Origin: Candidatus Poribacteria bacterium | Lineage (GTDB): Bacteria; Poribacteria; WGA-4E; WGA-3G | Reading direction: 5' to 3' | NCBI GenBank assembly: GCA_009842375.1 | Contig: VYFM01000255.1 | Span: 1-8,192 of the forward strand | DNA length: 8,192 bases | Part shown: in pieces, positions 1 through 6,537 of the stretch | Numbering within the stretch: position 1 is the first letter of the stretch | Layout of the letters: each line of letters begins with the position of its first letter | The notes under the pieces: model-generated | What the model saw: only the letters and a program-made list of their open reading frames with translations | The model's database searches: none | Told to the model about the DNA's origin: nothing | Made by a program: the position numbers and the translations under genes

Positions 1-43
1 AAAGCCTTATTTGGGTAATATATTAGGGGAACTTAGTTATCTT

Positions 44-1048
44 ATGTCAACTAAAGTAGGTATTAATGGTTTTGGTCGGATTGGTCGAAATGCCTTTCGT
101 GCGGCGTTGCTGAATTCTGCATTGGATATAGAATTCGTTGCGATTAACGATTTGACTAATCCGGATACACTTGCACATCTACTCCAATATGACTCAGTTC
201 ATGGAATTTTGACGGACGAAATTGCAGCAACAGACAACGGATTGGTTGTTAATGAGAACGAAATAAAAGTATTTGCTGAACGTGATCCTGCAGATTTACC
301 GTGGAGTGAACTTGGAGCTGATGTTGTTATAGAATCTACAGGTTTTTTTACAAATAGAGAAGATGCAGAAAAGCATATTACATCTGGTGGTGCAAAGAAA
401 GTTGTTATATCCGCACCAGCAAAAGGTGAAGACATTACAATCGTTATCGGTGTGAATGATGATAAGTACGATAGCGGAGAACATCATGTGATCTCCAATG
501 CTTCATGTACGACGAACTGTCTTGCCCCAGTGGCTAAAGTCCTACATGAGACCTTTGAAGTAGAAAGTGGATTGATGACCACTGTACATGCATATACTGG
601 CGACCAGCGAGTCCATGATTTTCCACATAAAGATATGCGTCGAGCGCGGGCGGCTACTTTGTCCATGATTCCCACAACAACTGGTGCTGCGGTTGCCGTT
701 GGGAAAGTTCTGCCTGAATTGAACGGTAAATTAGATGGGTTTGCTATCCGTGTTCCAACACCAAATGTCTCTGTTGTGGATCTCACCGTTGAACTCAAGC
801 AAAAACCTTCTGCTGAAGATGTCAACGCGGCATTAAAGAATGCATCTGAAAATTCATTAAATGGTATTTTAGGATATTCTGAACTTGACCTTGTATCTTC
901 AGACTTCAACGGCAACAAATTATCATCAGTTCTTGATGCCCCATTTACGAAAGTTATTGAAAACGGTCTGGTCAAAGTCCTTTCATGGTATGATAACGAG
1001 TGGGGATACTCAAATCGTCTTGTAGAACTTGCATCTCGCGTGATATAA
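44..1048 (+). CDS. gap: Glyceraldehyde-3-phosphate dehydrogenase, type I
   Basis: This cytosolic glycolytic enzyme oxidises and phosphorylates glyceraldehyde 3-phosphate to 1,3-bisphosphoglycerate using NAD. The 334-residue product has the usual length. It opens with the Rossmann motif GINGFGRIGR (residues 6-15) and has Asp36 at the end of the second strand, which normally favours NAD over NADP. The catalytic motif SNASCTTNC places the nucleophile at Cys155, and His182 in TTVHAYTGDQ is its 27-residue-distant partner, as in E. coli. The signature RRARAA...PTTTGAA and the C-terminal WYDNEWGYSNR are also present. I chose ATG 44 because the family starts just before KVGINGFG; an in-frame TTG at 11 would add 11 non-family residues. 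A purine-rich AGGGGA at 25-30 is a somewhat distant ribosome binding site. The stop overlaps the first possible tpiA start by one base, so the two genes are probably co-transcribed. Identification is secure. Confidence 0.97.
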   Translation: MSTKVGINGFGRIGRNAFRAALLNSALDIEFVAINDLTNPDTLAHLLQYDSVHGILTDEIAATDNGLVVNENEIKVFAERDPADLPWSELGADVVIESTGFFTNREDAEKHITSGGAKKVVISAPAKGEDITIVIGVNDDKYDSGEHHVISNASCTTNCLAPVAKVLHETFEVESGLMTTVHAYTGDQRVHDFPHKDMRRARAATLSMIPTTTGAAVAVGKVLPELNGKLDGFAIRVPTPNVSVVDLTVELKQKPSAEDVNAALKNASENSLNGILGYSELDLVSSDFNGNKLSSVLDAPFTKVIENGLVKVLSWYDNEWGYSNRLVELASRVI

Positions 1049-1059
1049 TGGGAAAGACT

Positions 1060-1815
1060 ATGAGAACACCTATCATTGCGGGGAATTGGAAACTAAACAA
1101 AACCGTTTCCGAGGCAGTTGCACTTACAAGTGAATTGAAGGAGTTAGTTGAAGGAACTGATGGTGTAGAAATTGTCGTTGCACCAACTTTTACTGCTCTT
1201 CATGCTGTTAGTAATTCCATTAAAGACAGCAACATCCTGCTTGCAGCGCAAGATGTTTATTGGGAAAATAGTGGGGCGTTTACAGGCGAAGTGTCCGCAC
1301 CAATGTTGAATGACGTAGGATGTGATTATGTTATAATTGGTCATTCAGAGAGACGGCAATATTTTGGTGAGACGAATGAAACAGTCAATCATAAAGTGAA
1401 AGCTGCGTTATCACACAACTTAAAACCGATTGTTTGTGTTGGTGAACAACTTGAAGAACGGGAAGTTGGACAGACCGAAAGCGTCATTAAGGATCATATC
1501 ACGGGTGGAACTACAGGTTTAACTAATGATGCAATATTATCATGTGTAATCGCTTATGAACCGGTATGGGCAATAGGCACAGGAAAAACTGCCACACCAG
1601 AACAAGCACAAGAGGTACATTATTTTATACGGAATTTGCTAAGTGATAACTTCTCAGATGAAGTTGCATCTCAAGTAAGAATACAGTATGGGGGTAGTGT
1701 CAAGCCTGAAAATGCTGCAGAACTTATGGCACAGCCCGATGTGGATGGGGCACTTGTTGGTGGAGCAAGCCTTCAAGCTGAATCTTTCGCACAAATTGTA
1801 AAAAACACAATATAA
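1060..1815 (+). CDS. tpiA: Triosephosphate isomerase
   Basis: This enzyme interconverts dihydroxyacetone phosphate and glyceraldehyde 3-phosphate, feeding the substrate of the preceding gap product. The 251-residue product matches the normal length of about 250. All active-site elements are visible: AGNWKLN with Asn9 and Lys11, IIGHSERR with catalytic His95, AYEPVWAIGTGKTATP with catalytic base Glu167 followed by the flexible loop, and the phosphate-binding IQYGGSVKPEN and GALVGGASL near the end. Two starts are possible. ATG 1060 gives the canonical N-terminus MRTPIIAGNWK and has GGGAAAG (1050-1056) just before it. ATG 1048 would overlap the gap stop codon by one base and add four residues, but has no visible binding site. 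I prefer 1060. A phosphoglycerate kinase gene, often found between gap and tpiA, is absent here. Confidence 0.96.
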   Translation: MRTPIIAGNWKLNKTVSEAVALTSELKELVEGTDGVEIVVAPTFTALHAVSNSIKDSNILLAAQDVYWENSGAFTGEVSAPMLNDVGCDYVIIGHSERRQYFGETNETVNHKVKAALSHNLKPIVCVGEQLEEREVGQTESVIKDHITGGTTGLTNDAILSCVIAYEPVWAIGTGKTATPEQAQEVHYFIRNLLSDNFSDEVASQVRIQYGGSVKPENAAELMAQPDVDGALVGGASLQAESFAQIVKNTI

Positions 1816-1842
1816 TCTTATGGCATACCATATCGACATATA

Positions 1843-1850
1843 GAGAGGAA
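1843..1850 (+). promoter_or_regulatory. Ribosome binding site of secG
   Basis: GAGAGGAA lies six bases before the ATG at 1857. It is one of the clearest Shine-Dalgarno-like sites in the window and fixes the start of secG. The 41-base gap after tpiA contains no convincing terminator, so secG may be read from the glycolytic operon. Confidence 0.7.
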
Positions 1851-1856
1851 TATATA

Positions 1857-2291
1857 ATGGGAGTTTTCGTAACAATAGCACTAATAATCTTCGTTCCAGT
1901 TTGTGTTGTCCTGACATTGATTATTCTCTTACAAGACAGCAAAGGTGAAGGTTTGTCATCAAGTGCATTTGGTGGTGCAGAGATGCAATCTATTCTTGGT
2001 GGACATGGTGCAGCAACATTTCTGAGCAAACTTACTACTTGGGTTGCAGTTGGATTTATGGTGATTTCACTATTCTTGATGCGTTTCTATGGAGAAACGA
2101 GGACTTCTTCCTTAACTCCATTAGATGATGAACCAGAACAACAACAAGAGGCTACTGGTGCGGATGCCGGAGACCAAATTGAAAAAACTACATCTGATGA
2201 TGATCCAAAAGGAACAATAACAACCAAACAAGAACCAAGTGATGATACAAACGAAGAAACACCCGTAGATGACCCAAAAGGAACTGAGTAG
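1857..2291 (+). CDS. secG: Protein-export translocase subunit SecG with long acidic tail
   Basis: SecG is the small accessory subunit of the SecYEG channel in the inner membrane and assists SecA-driven export. The first 78 residues show the family layout: a hydrophobic helix (about 3-25), the conserved loop LLQDSKGEGLSSSAFGG...ILGGHGAATFLSKLT (24-60), and a second helix (about 61-75). The remaining 66 residues form a hydrophilic tail rich in Asp, Glu, Thr and Gln that should be disordered. The tail carries DDPKGT twice, encoded by 17-base direct repeats. The total of 144 residues is longer than the 75-110 typical of simple SecG proteins; low-complexity tails of varying length are known in the family. 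The position after tpiA is a common bacterial arrangement. The start is supported by a good ribosome binding site at 1843-1850. Confidence 0.9.
   Translation: MGVFVTIALIIFVPVCVVLTLIILLQDSKGEGLSSSAFGGAEMQSILGGHGAATFLSKLTTWVAVGFMVISLFLMRFYGETRTSSLTPLDDEPEQQQEATGADAGDQIEKTTSDDDPKGTITTKQEPSDDTNEETPVDDPKGTE
2199..2284 (+). repeat. Pair of 17-base direct repeats in the secG tail
   Basis: GATGATCCAAAAGGAAC at 2199-2215 recurs as GATGACCCAAAAGGAAC at 2268-2284, differing at one base. Both copies are in frame and encode Asp-Asp-Pro-Lys-Gly-Thr, and the second lies at the very end of secG. This suggests that the tail grew by internal duplication. The AAAGGA of the second copy (2277-2282) may also act as a distant ribosome binding site for the gene starting at 2295. 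Confidence 0.75.
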
Positions 2292-2294
2292 TAA

Positions 2295-2762
2295 GTGACA
2301 GATATACACAGGACAAATCAAGAAGTTGATTCTGTGTCTGATGAAACTAATCTAAATGATATTTCGTGGACCGTCCACCCATTCGTTGAGAATTGGAAAC
2401 GTTCCACACTCTTATTACTATTCCTATTATCTATTCTGGTCGTCATTTATATTAGTTTTAAGTCAACTTTATATCTGCTGTTTTCTGCAATTCTACTAAT
2501 CGCGCCACTCTACAAATATTTTCTACCTTTTCATTTCTGCTGTAGAATAGACCATCTCGTTGTCACTGCTTGTTGTTACAAAGTAGAGCGACAGTGGTCT
2601 CATTTTCGCAGTTATTATGTTGACAAAAACGGTGTCCTTCTTAGTCCGTTCGCAAAACCGACACGTCTTGAAAACTTCCGTGGTACATATATCCGTTTTG
2701 GAACACACCCTCCTGAAGAAATCGTAAATTATATCCAAGTCAAACTTAACTCGGAGTCCTAA
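2295..2762 (+). CDS. Small two-helix membrane protein of unknown function, possible PH-like C-terminal domain
   Basis: This 155-residue protein has a hydrophilic N-terminus (1-36), two closely spaced hydrophobic helices (about 38-55 and 58-79) and a cytosolic-type C-terminal domain (about 82-155). The C-terminal part contains a patterned segment, WSHFRSYYVDKNGVLLSPF followed by RLENFRGTYIRFG. This resembles a small conserved family I recall from other uncultured bacteria, and the layout of two helices plus a beta-rich domain is reminiscent of bacterial PH-like membrane proteins. Both are recollection and inference. The start is GTG 2295, three bases after the secG stop; no ATG occurs in the N-terminal region, and AAAGGA lies 12 bases before it. 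The gene ends one base before the next ATG. The tight packing between secG and the isomerase-like gene suggests translation coupled within one operon. No function can be assigned. Confidence 0.75.
   Translation: MTDIHRTNQEVDSVSDETNLNDISWTVHPFVENWKRSTLLLLFLLSILVVIYISFKSTLYLLFSAILLIAPLYKYFLPFHFCCRIDHLVVTACCYKVERQWSHFRSYYVDKNGVLLSPFAKPTRLENFRGTYIRFGTHPPEEIVNYIQVKLNSES
2753..2756 (+). promoter_or_regulatory. Ribosome binding site of the isomerase-like gene
   Basis: GGAG sits seven bases before ATG 2764 and lies inside the last codons of the preceding membrane-protein gene. It decides the start of the isomerase-like protein and indicates that the two genes are read from the same message. Confidence 0.65.
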
Positions 2763-2763
2763 T

Positions 2764-4044
2764 ATGAACCAACAAAATCCAAATAGTGACCTAAAAATTG
2801 ATACTACTAATCAATTAAAATCCACTATTACTGATGTTGTAAATGCCCAAGAGATAACCGACATCCATACACATCTTTTTAGTCCACCTTTTGGAGAACT
2901 CTTGTTATGGGGTATTGATGAATTGTTGACCTATCACTATCTTATCGCTGAGGTATTCCGAAAATCAGATGTATCGTACCAGCGATTCTGGTCAATGACA
3001 AAAACTCAGCAATCAGATTTGATTTGGAAAACGCTTTTCATAGAAAACTCGCCAATAAGTGAAGCTTGCCGCGGTGTTATCACAACATTAAATGCATTAG
3101 GATTAGATGTTAGTTCCCGGAACCTAAATGATTATCGTGCCTATTTTTCTGACATTTCTGTTGAGGACTTCATTGATACTGTTTTTACACAGTCAAATGT
3201 CTCAAATGTTGTAATGACGAATGATCCATTTGACCCTTTAGAGGTTCCTGTGTGGGAATCCGGTGATACAGGAGATAAACGGTTTGAAGCTGCCCTTCGT
3301 ATGGACGTGCTAATAAATACCTACGAGGAATCTGGTTATGATCAACTAAAGGCACTTGACTATGATGTAGACCCAAAACTTTCATCAGAGAAAAGTTACA
3401 AAGAAGTGCGTCGTTTTTTGGAGGCATGGATACAACAGATGAACCCAAAATACATGGCTGTCTCCCTACCTCCAGACTTTCAATACCCTGATGATGGTGT
3501 TCTCGGTCGTCTGTTTGATAATTGTATATTACCTGTGTCGCGTGAATTCAACGTTCCATTTGCTTTGATGATAGGTGTGAAACGTGCTGTCAATCCTCAA
3601 CTTCGGATGGCGGGCGATGGTACTGGAAAAGCAGATTTGACAAGCCTTGAAACACTGCTCCGTGAAAATCCTGACAATAAATTCCTTGTGACACTGCTTT
3701 CCAGAGAAAATCAGCATGAACTGTGTGTTATCGGACGCAAATTCAAGAATCTGATGATATTTGGTTGTTGGTGGTTCATGAACAATCCGAGTATCATTGA
3801 AGAGATAACACGTGAGCGAATTGAATTACTTGGATTGAGCATTATTCCACAACATTCGGATGCACGTATTTTAGATCAACTCATTTACAAGTGGAAGCAC
3901 TCTCGTCAGATCATTGCTGACGTTTTGTTGGAAAAATATCAATCTTTGATAGATGTTGGGTGGAGTCTAACAAAGTCAGAAATTGAAAGGGATGTAAATA
4001 ATCTGTTTGGCGGTAACTTCGAACGGTTTCTGAATGGGAATTGA
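2764..4044 (+). CDS. Divergent uronate isomerase-like protein, amidohydrolase superfamily
   Basis: The 426-residue product fits a divergent relative of glucuronate/galacturonate isomerase (UxaC), a cytosolic TIM-barrel metalloenzyme. The metal-binding HxH motif of strand 1 is DIHTHL (His35, His37). Later landmarks align by eye with UxaC: MIGVKRAVNP (269-278) with its IGALRNNN strand, FGCWWFMNNP (333-342) with its FGSGWWFND segment, and IPQHSDARILDQ (361-372) with its LTDSRSFL, so that Asp366 would be the conserved metal-binding Asp. The C-terminal NNLFGGNFERF also parallels UxaC. True UxaC is about 470 residues, and the first half here is quite different (for example DLIWKTLF and SPISEACRG). 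The neighbours are secG and a membrane protein, with no other uronate pathway genes nearby. I infer a sugar isomerase or hydrolase of the same fold and would not assign the substrate. Confidence 0.8.
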   Translation: MNQQNPNSDLKIDTTNQLKSTITDVVNAQEITDIHTHLFSPPFGELLLWGIDELLTYHYLIAEVFRKSDVSYQRFWSMTKTQQSDLIWKTLFIENSPISEACRGVITTLNALGLDVSSRNLNDYRAYFSDISVEDFIDTVFTQSNVSNVVMTNDPFDPLEVPVWESGDTGDKRFEAALRMDVLINTYEESGYDQLKALDYDVDPKLSSEKSYKEVRRFLEAWIQQMNPKYMAVSLPPDFQYPDDGVLGRLFDNCILPVSREFNVPFALMIGVKRAVNPQLRMAGDGTGKADLTSLETLLRENPDNKFLVTLLSRENQHELCVIGRKFKNLMIFGCWWFMNNPSIIEEITRERIELLGLSIIPQHSDARILDQLIYKWKHSRQIIADVLLEKYQSLIDVGWSLTKSEIERDVNNLFGGNFERFLNGN

Positions 4045-4067
4045 TGACAAGTTACAGGTTTGCACAT

Positions 4068-4352
4068 TTAACATGTGCATGGTAAACTGCTGCATTTTGG
4101 ACAACCCTTTTCATATATACTTGCAGCATCCTCAAGTGAAATTCCGAGCAAACTTGCAAGTGTTGATAACCACGCAAAAACATCCGCAAATTCCTCACGC
4201 AATCTTTCCATATCTTGTGGTTGTTTACGAATCTCTTTTGCTAACTCACCTACCTCCTCTACGAACCAAGTAAATGTCAGTGGCACGCCACGTTCAGAAT
4301 CGCGCTCATAATATATATCCTCAATCTGTTTCTGAAAATCATGAATTGTCAT
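4068..4352 (-). CDS. MazG-like nucleotide pyrophosphohydrolase with cysteine-rich tail
   Basis: This 94-residue protein belongs to the all-alpha NTP pyrophosphohydrolase (MazG-like) group, whose members cut nucleoside triphosphates to monophosphate and pyrophosphate, often as house-cleaning enzymes. The metal-binding pattern EExxE...ExxD is complete: Glu32, Glu33 and Glu36 in FVEEVGELAKE, then Glu54 and Asp57 in REEFADVFAW. After the helical core comes a short C-terminal tail with Cys84, Cys87, Cys92 and Cys94 (CPKC, four residues, CTC), likely a small zinc-binding knuckle; similar tails occur in other MazG-like proteins as far as I recall. The ATG at 4352 has only a weak purine stretch before it. 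The gene ends 23 bases from the convergent isomerase-like gene and follows the ABC ATPase gene after a 122-base gap. The substrate is unknown. Confidence 0.85.
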   Translation of the reverse strand: MTIHDFQKQIEDIYYERDSERGVPLTFTWFVEEVGELAKEIRKQPQDMERLREEFADVFAWLSTLASLLGISLEDAASIYEKGCPKCSSLPCTC

Positions 4353-4380
4353 TGTTTCTTAATCTAATGTGAATTCCGTT

Positions 4381-4440
4381 TTGTAGCACGAACTTTTCGA
4401 TTGCGACCAATAAGACACAATCTAACGGATTATGCTACAA
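4381..4440. repeat. Inverted repeat in the gap between ABC ATPase and mazG-like genes
   Basis: The 122-base gap at 4353-4474 contains TTGTAGCA (4381-4388) and its exact reverse complement TGCTACAA (4433-4440), separated by 44 bases. Beside the left arm is a small hairpin, CGAA-CTT-TTCG (4389-4399). There is no T-run that would make this a standard terminator and no open frame. It may be a folded leader of the mazG-like gene or a worn copy of a dispersed palindromic repeat. The perfect arms are seen directly; the role is unknown. Confidence 0.4.
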
Positions 4441-4474
4441 GAGTCTGAAGATATAGAGAATACACGGGGTATCA

Positions 4475-5392
4475 TTATATTTCCATTGCATCAGCAAATA
4501 CATCCTCAAGGGAATGCTTCACCTCTCTTAATTGTCGGAGTTGGACACCAGTTTCATGTGCCAATTTAAAGAAAAATGTGCCTTCTGTCTGTCTTTGTTC
4601 TCTGGAGGTGACACGTATGTGACCCTCTTGTCTCAGTTCAGTATCATAGGGGTGACGCGCTAATGCGGCTACATAAGAATCACGATCCCCCACTATTTTC
4701 AGATCAAATGCTTGTCCTATGTTTTTTCTGAGTTCTTCTATTTCACCTTGAATAACAAGGTTACCGTGTGATAGTCCCATAACATACCGACATGCAGACT
4801 CGACATCGGGTAAAAGATGTGATGATAAGACAACATCTATCCCTTTATCAACAGCAATATCCTGTACAAGCAAAAGCATTTCCTCTCTACCTGATGTATC
4901 CATACCATTGGTAGGTTCATCAAGTAGTAATAACTTAGGATCATGCACTAAAGCTTGTGCTAACTTTACACGTTGACGCATCCCCACAGAATACCCTTCA
5001 ATTGGACGGTACCTTTCCTCATCTATACCGACATAATATAGGACTTCGTGTGCGCGTTGCATGGAATCGCGTGCAGGCATGCCACATAATTCACCCGCAT
5101 AAGCAACAAGCTGAACAGCATTCATCTGTGGGATTAAACAATCGTCTTCAGGCATATACCCAACCTTTTGACGAATTGAAACTTGTTCAGAGTTTATATT
5201 CAACCCGAACACCTTGGCATCACCATTACTGGGCATAATGAAACCGAGTAACATCTTTATCAAAGTGCTTTTTCCTGCACCATTAGGTCCTAACAAGCCG
5301 ATGGCACCACCACCTTCTAATTCTACCGATAAATCATTCAAGGCAGGATTTGTGCCAAAATAGACTGAGACGTTATTTATTTCAATTAACAT
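4475..5392 (-). CDS. ABC transporter ATP-binding protein, ABC-2/CcmA type
   Basis: The 305-residue ATPase would drive a membrane permease from the cytosolic side. The nucleotide-binding domain fills residues 1 to about 220: Walker A GPNGAGKST (35-43), a Q-loop region GYMPED in which Glu82 takes the usual Gln place, as is common in this subfamily, signature YSVGMRQR (134-141, a variant of LSGGQ), Walker B LLLLDEPTNGMD (154-165) and switch His192 in LSSHLL. About 85 further residues form the extra C-terminal domain typical of ABC-2-type exporters, ending in SLEDVFADAM. The gene starts 13 bases after alr, and a GAAG overlapping the alr stop is its likely ribosome binding site, so it is co-transcribed with alr. 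No ABC-2 permease gene is adjacent on either side, so the cargo and partner cannot be named. Confidence 0.92.
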   Translation of the reverse strand: MLIEINNVSVYFGTNPALNDLSVELEGGGAIGLLGPNGAGKSTLIKMLLGFIMPSNGDAKVFGLNINSEQVSIRQKVGYMPEDDCLIPQMNAVQLVAYAGELCGMPARDSMQRAHEVLYYVGIDEERYRPIEGYSVGMRQRVKLAQALVHDPKLLLLDEPTNGMDTSGREEMLLLVQDIAVDKGIDVVLSSHLLPDVESACRYVMGLSHGNLVIQGEIEELRKNIGQAFDLKIVGDRDSYVAALARHPYDTELRQEGHIRVTSREQRQTEGTFFFKLAHETGVQLRQLREVKHSLEDVFADAMEI

Positions 5393-5405
5393 ATTTTTAT
5401 TTACT

Positions 5406-6521
5406 TCATTTATATATTCGTTTCACACGTTTGCCGATGTTTGTTAGAATCTCGTATGATATTGTATTTGCATGATCTGCAATTTCATCTACACCGATTT
5501 CTTCGTTTCCCTGCTTTCCAATCAGGACCACTTCATCACCCACAGTTATATTGTCTGTTGACATCAATCTACACACTATCATATCCATACAGACCCGACC
5601 AAGAATAGGGCGACGAATTCCCCCAATTAACACCTCACCTTTTCCTGATAATGCTCTCGGATACCCATCACCATAGCCAACTTGGATACCTGCTACTCGT
5701 ATTCTATTTTGTGTCTTAAATGTTAATCCATAACTAATACCTTCACCAGGTTCAATGTAATCTATCCATCCAATCCGTGCCTTCCAAGATAGTGCGGGTT
5801 GGAGTTGTACCGGCTTTTCCTTTGCTGGATAGATACCATATAAACTCAAGCCTGTTCGGACTACGTCAAGATGAGATTCAGGTATTGTAAGTGCCGCAGC
5901 ACTATTAGCAACATGTTTTAATGATATGTTTAGTGTGTTCTTAATAACTGAATGAAACCTATTCAGTTGAATCTGGGCAAAACTTTGATCGTTTTCATCT
6001 GCAGTTGCGAAGTGGGTAAAAACACCTTCCATCTCAAGTAGAGATAAGGATTCTAAATCTTTGATGAACCTATTTGCTTCAGTAAACCTGACACCACAAC
6101 GATTCATTCCAGTATTAACATTGATATGTATTTTTGCCTTTTTTATTTTAACAGGTTGTGATTGGTGATTTCTGTCTAAAATCACTCTGTTTAGTTGTTC
6201 TGCCAAAGACCAATTGTCAACTGCAGCAGTCAAATCATAATCAACAATATCTACTGCTAAATCTGGTAAAGGACTAAACAGAATCAGAATAGGATTTTGA
6301 ATGCCTGCTTGACGTAGTTCAATTCCTTCATCAACCGTTGCAACAGCAAACATATCCGCAATATTTTGTAATGCTTCAGTAACAGGAATAACACCGTGTC
6401 CATAAGCATCTGCTTTCACAACTGCAATTAGTTTACTGCCTGTATGTTTTTTTATTGCTTTTGCGTTTGCTTTTATTGCATTTAGGTTTATTTCTACGTG
6501 TGTTTGATTCGTTGCATCCAC
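5406..6521 (-). CDS. alr: Alanine racemase
   Basis: This PLP enzyme converts L-alanine to D-alanine for peptidoglycan synthesis in the cytosol. With the chosen start the product has 371 residues, normal for the family. The N-terminal barrel begins HVEINLNAIKAN, and AVVKADAYGHG carries the PLP-binding Lys36. The second catalytic residue is Tyr264 in GISYGLTF, followed by VGYGDGYPR. VCMDMIVC and the C-terminal TISYEILTNIGKRVKRIY are further family signatures. GTG 6521 is preferred because AGGA lies seven bases before it (bases 6529-6532) and the protein then begins where the family begins. An in-frame TTG at 6566 would add 15 residues and overlap the lipoprotein gene by 29 bases, with AGGGG directly touching the start. 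The gene lies 16 bases after the lipoprotein gene and 13 before the ABC ATPase gene, so the three form an apparent operon. Confidence 0.95.
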   Translation of the reverse strand: MDATNQTHVEINLNAIKANAKAIKKHTGSKLIAVVKADAYGHGVIPVTEALQNIADMFAVATVDEGIELRQAGIQNPILILFSPLPDLAVDIVDYDLTAAVDNWSLAEQLNRVILDRNHQSQPVKIKKAKIHINVNTGMNRCGVRFTEANRFIKDLESLSLLEMEGVFTHFATADENDQSFAQIQLNRFHSVIKNTLNISLKHVANSAAALTIPESHLDVVRTGLSLYGIYPAKEKPVQLQPALSWKARIGWIDYIEPGEGISYGLTFKTQNRIRVAGIQVGYGDGYPRALSGKGEVLIGGIRRPILGRVCMDMIVCRLMSTDNITVGDEVVLIGKQGNEEIGVDEIADHANTISYEILTNIGKRVKRIYK

Positions 6522-6528
6522 AACTAAA

Positions 6529-6532
6529 TCCT
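6529..6532 (-). promoter_or_regulatory. Ribosome binding site of alr
   Basis: AGGA on the minus strand lies seven bases before GTG 6521. It supports the shorter alr start over the upstream TTG at 6566. It falls in the 16-base gap after the lipoprotein stop codon. Confidence 0.6.
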
Positions 6533-6537
6533 GTGTT

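Noticed and set aside
1..43. Possible tail of an upstream gene before gap
   Set aside because: Too short to recognise; one frame stops at 16-18 but the few residues match nothing I know.
484..975. Long minus-strand open frame inside gap
   Set aside because: It is antisense to a conserved enzyme with all its catalytic residues, and its translation shows no family features.
1819..1832. Small inverted repeat TATGG-CATA-CCATA before secG, considered as an operator or terminator
   Set aside because: Only 5 bp of weak stem with no further support; likely chance in AT-rich sequence.
4061..4079. Hairpin TGCACAT-TTAAC-ATGTGCA between the convergent genes, considered as a terminator
   Set aside because: The 7-bp stem is AT-rich, partly inside the mazG-like coding sequence, and no T-run follows on either strand.
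4034..4311. Plus-strand open frames antisense to the mazG-like gene
   Set aside because: The minus-strand frame has the full EExxE/ExxD motif; the plus-strand translations are low-information.
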